DNA of 33,247 bases. Origin: Streptomyces beihaiensis (GTDB taxonomy: Bacteria > Actinomycetota > Actinomycetes > Streptomycetales > Streptomycetaceae). Shown one piece after another: positions 31,392 through 33,247 of the stretch. Location: NCBI RefSeq assembly GCF_026274175.1, contig NZ_JAPHNL010000306.1, positions 1 to 33,247 of the forward strand, read 5' to 3'. Under the pieces are notes generated by a model. It was not told the DNA's origin. It ran no database searches and worked only from the letters and a program-made list of their open reading frames with translations. The position numbers and the translations under genes are program-made. Numbering within the stretch: position 1 is the stretch's first letter; the number at the start of each line of letters is the position of its first letter.

Positions 31392-31937
31392 TCAGCACCC
31401 GCAGTCGTCGGCACCGGTGGGAGCGGTCAGCGGGTCGGCCTCCCTGCGGGCGGGCCCTTGCCACGTCTCGTACGGGAATCCTTCCCGCACCCAGTACTCG
31501 AAGCCGCCGAGCATCTCCTTGACCTGGAAACCGCGTTCGGCGAGGGCGAGGGCGGCGCGGGTCGCGCCGTTGCAGCCGGGGCCCCAACAGTACGTGACCA
31601 CCGGCACCGACCTGTCGAGGAGCTGTTCGGCCTGCTCGGCGATGAGCGCGGTGGGCAGGTGGACGGCTCCGGGGACATGGCCCTGGTCCCAGCATTCGGT
31701 GGACCGGGAGTCGACCACGACGAACCCGGGATCTCCGTCGTCGGCCAGCGCCGAGGCGACGTCGGACACGTCGGCGTGGAAGGCGAGGCTCGCCCCGAAG
31801 TAGGCGGCTGCGGCGGCGGGCGAGGCGGGGGCGACCCGCAGGACGGGGTTCGAGGCCACGTGCGTCGGGCTCGGCGCGTCGATGTGGCTCATGCCCGTGT
31901 GGCTCATGCCCGTGTGATTCATGTCGATGTGGCTCAT
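31392..31937 (-). CDS. rhodanese-like protein with Met/His repeat N-terminus
   Basis: 181 residues. The rhodanese domain spans about 45-160: FVVVDSRSTECWDQGHVPGA, then the active-site Cys117 in TYCWGPGCNGATRAA, and GGFEYWVREGFP. The first 20 residues are four 5-residue units (MSHID, MNHTG, MSHTG, MSHID) from a 15-bp tandem repeat; each begins with ATG. The protein ends in DDCGC, giving two more cysteines. The ATG at 31935-31937 has GGAGGAG about 7 nt upstream. Likely a sulfurtransferase; the Met/His and CGC ends suggest metal binding (inference). Divergent from an Lrp gene. Confidence 0.88.
   Translation of the reverse strand: MSHIDMNHTGMSHTGMSHIDAPSPTHVASNPVLRVAPASPAAAAAYFGASLAFHADVSDVASALADDGDPGFVVVDSRSTECWDQGHVPGAVHLPTALIAEQAEQLLDRSVPVVTYCWGPGCNGATRAALALAERGFQVKEMLGGFEYWVREGFPYETWQGPARREADPLTAPTGADDCGC
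31878..31937. repeat. 15-bp tandem repeat, four units, in the rhodanese gene
   Basis: Four near-identical 15-bp units (type cccgtgtggctcatg) encode Met-(Ser/Asn)-His-(Thr/Ile)-(Gly/Asp). Each unit contains a potential ATG start, so translation might begin at several sites. Confidence 0.8.
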
Positions 31938-32010
31938 GGGGTCTCCTCCGTACCGCGTTCTGTTCCCGGTCAAGAACCTACGGCCCCCGAGACCGCCCCT
32001 GAAGGGACAT

Positions 32011-32062
32011 TCCCCGGCAGAACCCTTGCTCCGCCGGGGAAACCACTGCTATGGATCGACCA
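32011..32062 (+). promoter_or_regulatory. lrp promoter with inverted repeat TCCCCGGC-N14-GCCGGGGA
   Basis: Perfect 8-bp arms at 32011-32018 and 32033-32040 flank TTGCTC (32026-32031), which with an 18-bp spacer and TATGGA (32050-32055) forms a possible promoter. The ATG at 32062 follows 6 nt later with no ribosome binding site, so the transcript may be leaderless. The repeat could be the Lrp autoregulatory site. Confidence 0.45.
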
Positions 32063-32523
32063 TGGCCGCTGATTCCACACCCTCGTACGTTCCGGATGCC
32101 ACCGACCGCCGCATCCTTCAGGTCCTTCAGCGTGAAGGCCGCACCGGGTACGCCGACTTGGCCCGCGCCGTGTCGATGTCGGCGAGCGCGGTGACCGAGC
32201 GCGTGCGCCGCCTGGAGGAGGCCGGCGTCATCGCCGGTTACACGGCGGTGGTGGCACCCGAGCGGCTCGGCCTGCCGATCCTCGCGTTCGTGCGGCTGCG
32301 GTACCCGACGGGCAACTACAAGCCGTTCCACGACCTGGTCGCCGCGACGCCGGAGATCCTGGAGGCGCACCACGTCACGGGCGACGACTGCTTCGTGCTC
32401 AAGGTCGTGGCCCGGTCCATGAGCCACCTGGAGGAGGTCTCAGGCCGGATCGGCGCGCTCGGCTCGGTGACCACGAGCGTGGTCTACTCGTCGCCGCTGC
32501 CGCGCCGCGCGATCGAGGGCTGA
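32062..32523 (+). CDS. Lrp/AsnC-family transcriptional regulator
   Basis: 153 residues, standard size. Helix-turn-helix TDRRILQVLQREGRTGYADL and SMSASAVTERVRRLEEAGVI; RAM domain LEAHHVTGDDCFVLKVVARS with the ligand-facing GDDCF. VTTSVVYSSPLPRRA ends the fold. Divergent from the rhodanese gene, which is the probable target. Only about 29% of its length is the DNA-binding part, as usual. No link to the other Lrp (28827-29351) beyond family. Confidence 0.93.
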   Translation: MAADSTPSYVPDATDRRILQVLQREGRTGYADLARAVSMSASAVTERVRRLEEAGVIAGYTAVVAPERLGLPILAFVRLRYPTGNYKPFHDLVAATPEILEAHHVTGDDCFVLKVVARSMSHLEEVSGRIGALGSVTTSVVYSSPLPRRAIEG

Positions 32524-32593
32524 CCCGGCGGGCGATCGAGGGCTGATCCGACGGGCGATACGCGATCCGGATCTCAGGCTCGGGCCGGTCCTC

Positions 32594-33247
32594 TCACCAC
32601 ACCTCCTGCCGCACCGTCGACCCGTCCCGCCCCTTCACGACCCTCAGCTGCGCGTGGACGCGGCGGCGCAGGTCCGGGACGTGGCTGACGATGCCGACGC
32701 TGCGGTCGCGTTCCCGCAGGGAGTCGAGGACGTCGAGGACCTCGTCGAGCGTGTCGTCGTCCAGGCTGCCGAAACCTTCATCGATGAACATGGTGTCCAG
32801 GCGGACGCCGCCCGCCTCGTCCGTGACGACGTCCGCCAGGCCCAGAGCCAGGGCCAGGGAGGCGAAGAACGTCTCGCCGCCGGAGAGAGTCGCCGTGTCG
32901 CGCTCGCGGCCCGTCCACGCGTCGACGACGTGCAGGCCGAGGCCCGAACGGCCGCGTCCGGCGAGGGAGTCGGAGTGCACGAGCGTGTACCGGCCGGACG
33001 ACATGCGGCGAAGGCGTGCGGTGGCTGCGGCCGCGACCTGCTCCAGGCGGGCCGCGAGGACGTACGACTCCAGGCGCATGCGGCGTTCGTTGTCGGCGGA
33101 GGTTCCGGCGGTGAGGAAGGCGAGACGGGCCACCCTGTTGTACGCGCGGCGCAGTGGGCCCAGGCGGCGGGCCTCGGCGGTGGCGTGGCGCGAGAGCCGG
33201 TCGAGTTCGGTGTGGCGGTGGGCGGCGGCGTCACGCGCGGAGGCGGC
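32594..33247 (-). CDS. sbcC: SbcC nuclease ATPase subunit, C-terminal part (partial)
   Basis: 217 residues are visible; the gene runs past the window end. This is the C-terminal ATPase lobe of SbcC/Rad50: coiled-coil end (LRRAYNRVARLAFLTAG), ABC signature TLSGGETFFASLALALG, Walker B DTMFIDEGFGSLDDDTLDEV and H-loop VGIVSHVPDLR. With SbcD it forms the nuclease that opens hairpins and processes double-strand breaks. sbcD would be expected upstream, outside the window. The frame is open to the edge, so no start is given. Confidence 0.93.
   Translation of the reverse strand, partial: AASARDAAAHRHTELDRLSRHATAEARRLGPLRRAYNRVARLAFLTAGTSADNERRMRLESYVLAARLEQVAAAATARLRRMSSGRYTLVHSDSLAGRGRSGLGLHVVDAWTGRERDTATLSGGETFFASLALALGLADVVTDEAGGVRLDTMFIDEGFGSLDDDTLDEVLDVLDSLRERDRSVGIVSHVPDLRRRVHAQLRVVKGRDGSTVRQEVW

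Overview
The window is high-GC actinobacterial chromosome, almost certainly Streptomyces: about 70% GC with strong third-position G/C bias, GTG/TTG starts, no TTA codons noticed in the called genes, and typical Streptomyces families (Scr1-type XRE/DUF397/ATP-binding triad, DUF574 methyltransferase, DUF885, ROK regulator, two Lrp proteins). From memory, a bio cluster near purB resembles the S. coelicolor chromosome core. I see no prophage, IS element, CRISPR array, rRNA or tRNA.

Layout. 1-2.0 kb: a 9-bp repeat, an anti-sigma-like ATPase, and a divergent XRE-DUF397 pair. 2.0-6.5 kb: biotin genes bioF (minus) and bioB-bioA-bioD (plus). 6.6-9.6 kb: a methyltransferase, a ribbon-helix-helix/Fic-like toxin-antitoxin pair with a clear operator-promoter, an F420-type LLM oxidoreductase and a GNAT. 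9.7-12.1 kb: two coupled CNNM/CorC-type membrane proteins, possibly preceded by a coupled 33-codon ORF. 12.2-15.3 kb: an SGNH hydrolase, purB with a probable leaderless promoter, and a Mug glycosylase whose natural start seems to be CTG. 15.3-16.7 kb: DUF574 methyltransferase and an orphan. 16.7-20.4 kb: a two-gene ABC exporter divergent from a histidine kinase/response regulator pair, with an 18-bp perfect palindrome between them and an apparent frameshift in the kinase. 20.5-23.5 kb: a ROK regulator, a GntR/UTRA regulator and a divergent alpha/beta hydrolase; a perfect DasR-like palindrome carries the -35 of the gntR promoter. 23.6-25.96 kb: a decayed MocR aminotransferase remnant whose broken end has become the 3' end of an MFS exporter gene, coupled to marR. 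26.1-29.35 kb: a membrane-ACT-GNAT fusion converging on a Cys/Met PLP enzyme, itself divergent from an Lrp regulator. 29.4-33.2 kb: a DUF885 protein, a small DUF7489 protein, a rhodanese with a repeated N-terminus, a second Lrp regulator, and the C-terminal end of SbcC.

The most informative signals are regulatory sites tied to particular regulators (toxin-antitoxin, GntR, two-component, Lrp, MarR), the MocR/MFS scar, the kinase frameshift, and the ACT-GNAT next to a sulfur amino acid enzyme. I did not find a wholly new multi-gene system. The best candidates for new biology are the proline-repeat Fic-like toxin with a degenerate active site, the membrane-anchored ACT-GNAT, and the small coupled ORF ahead of the CNNM pair.
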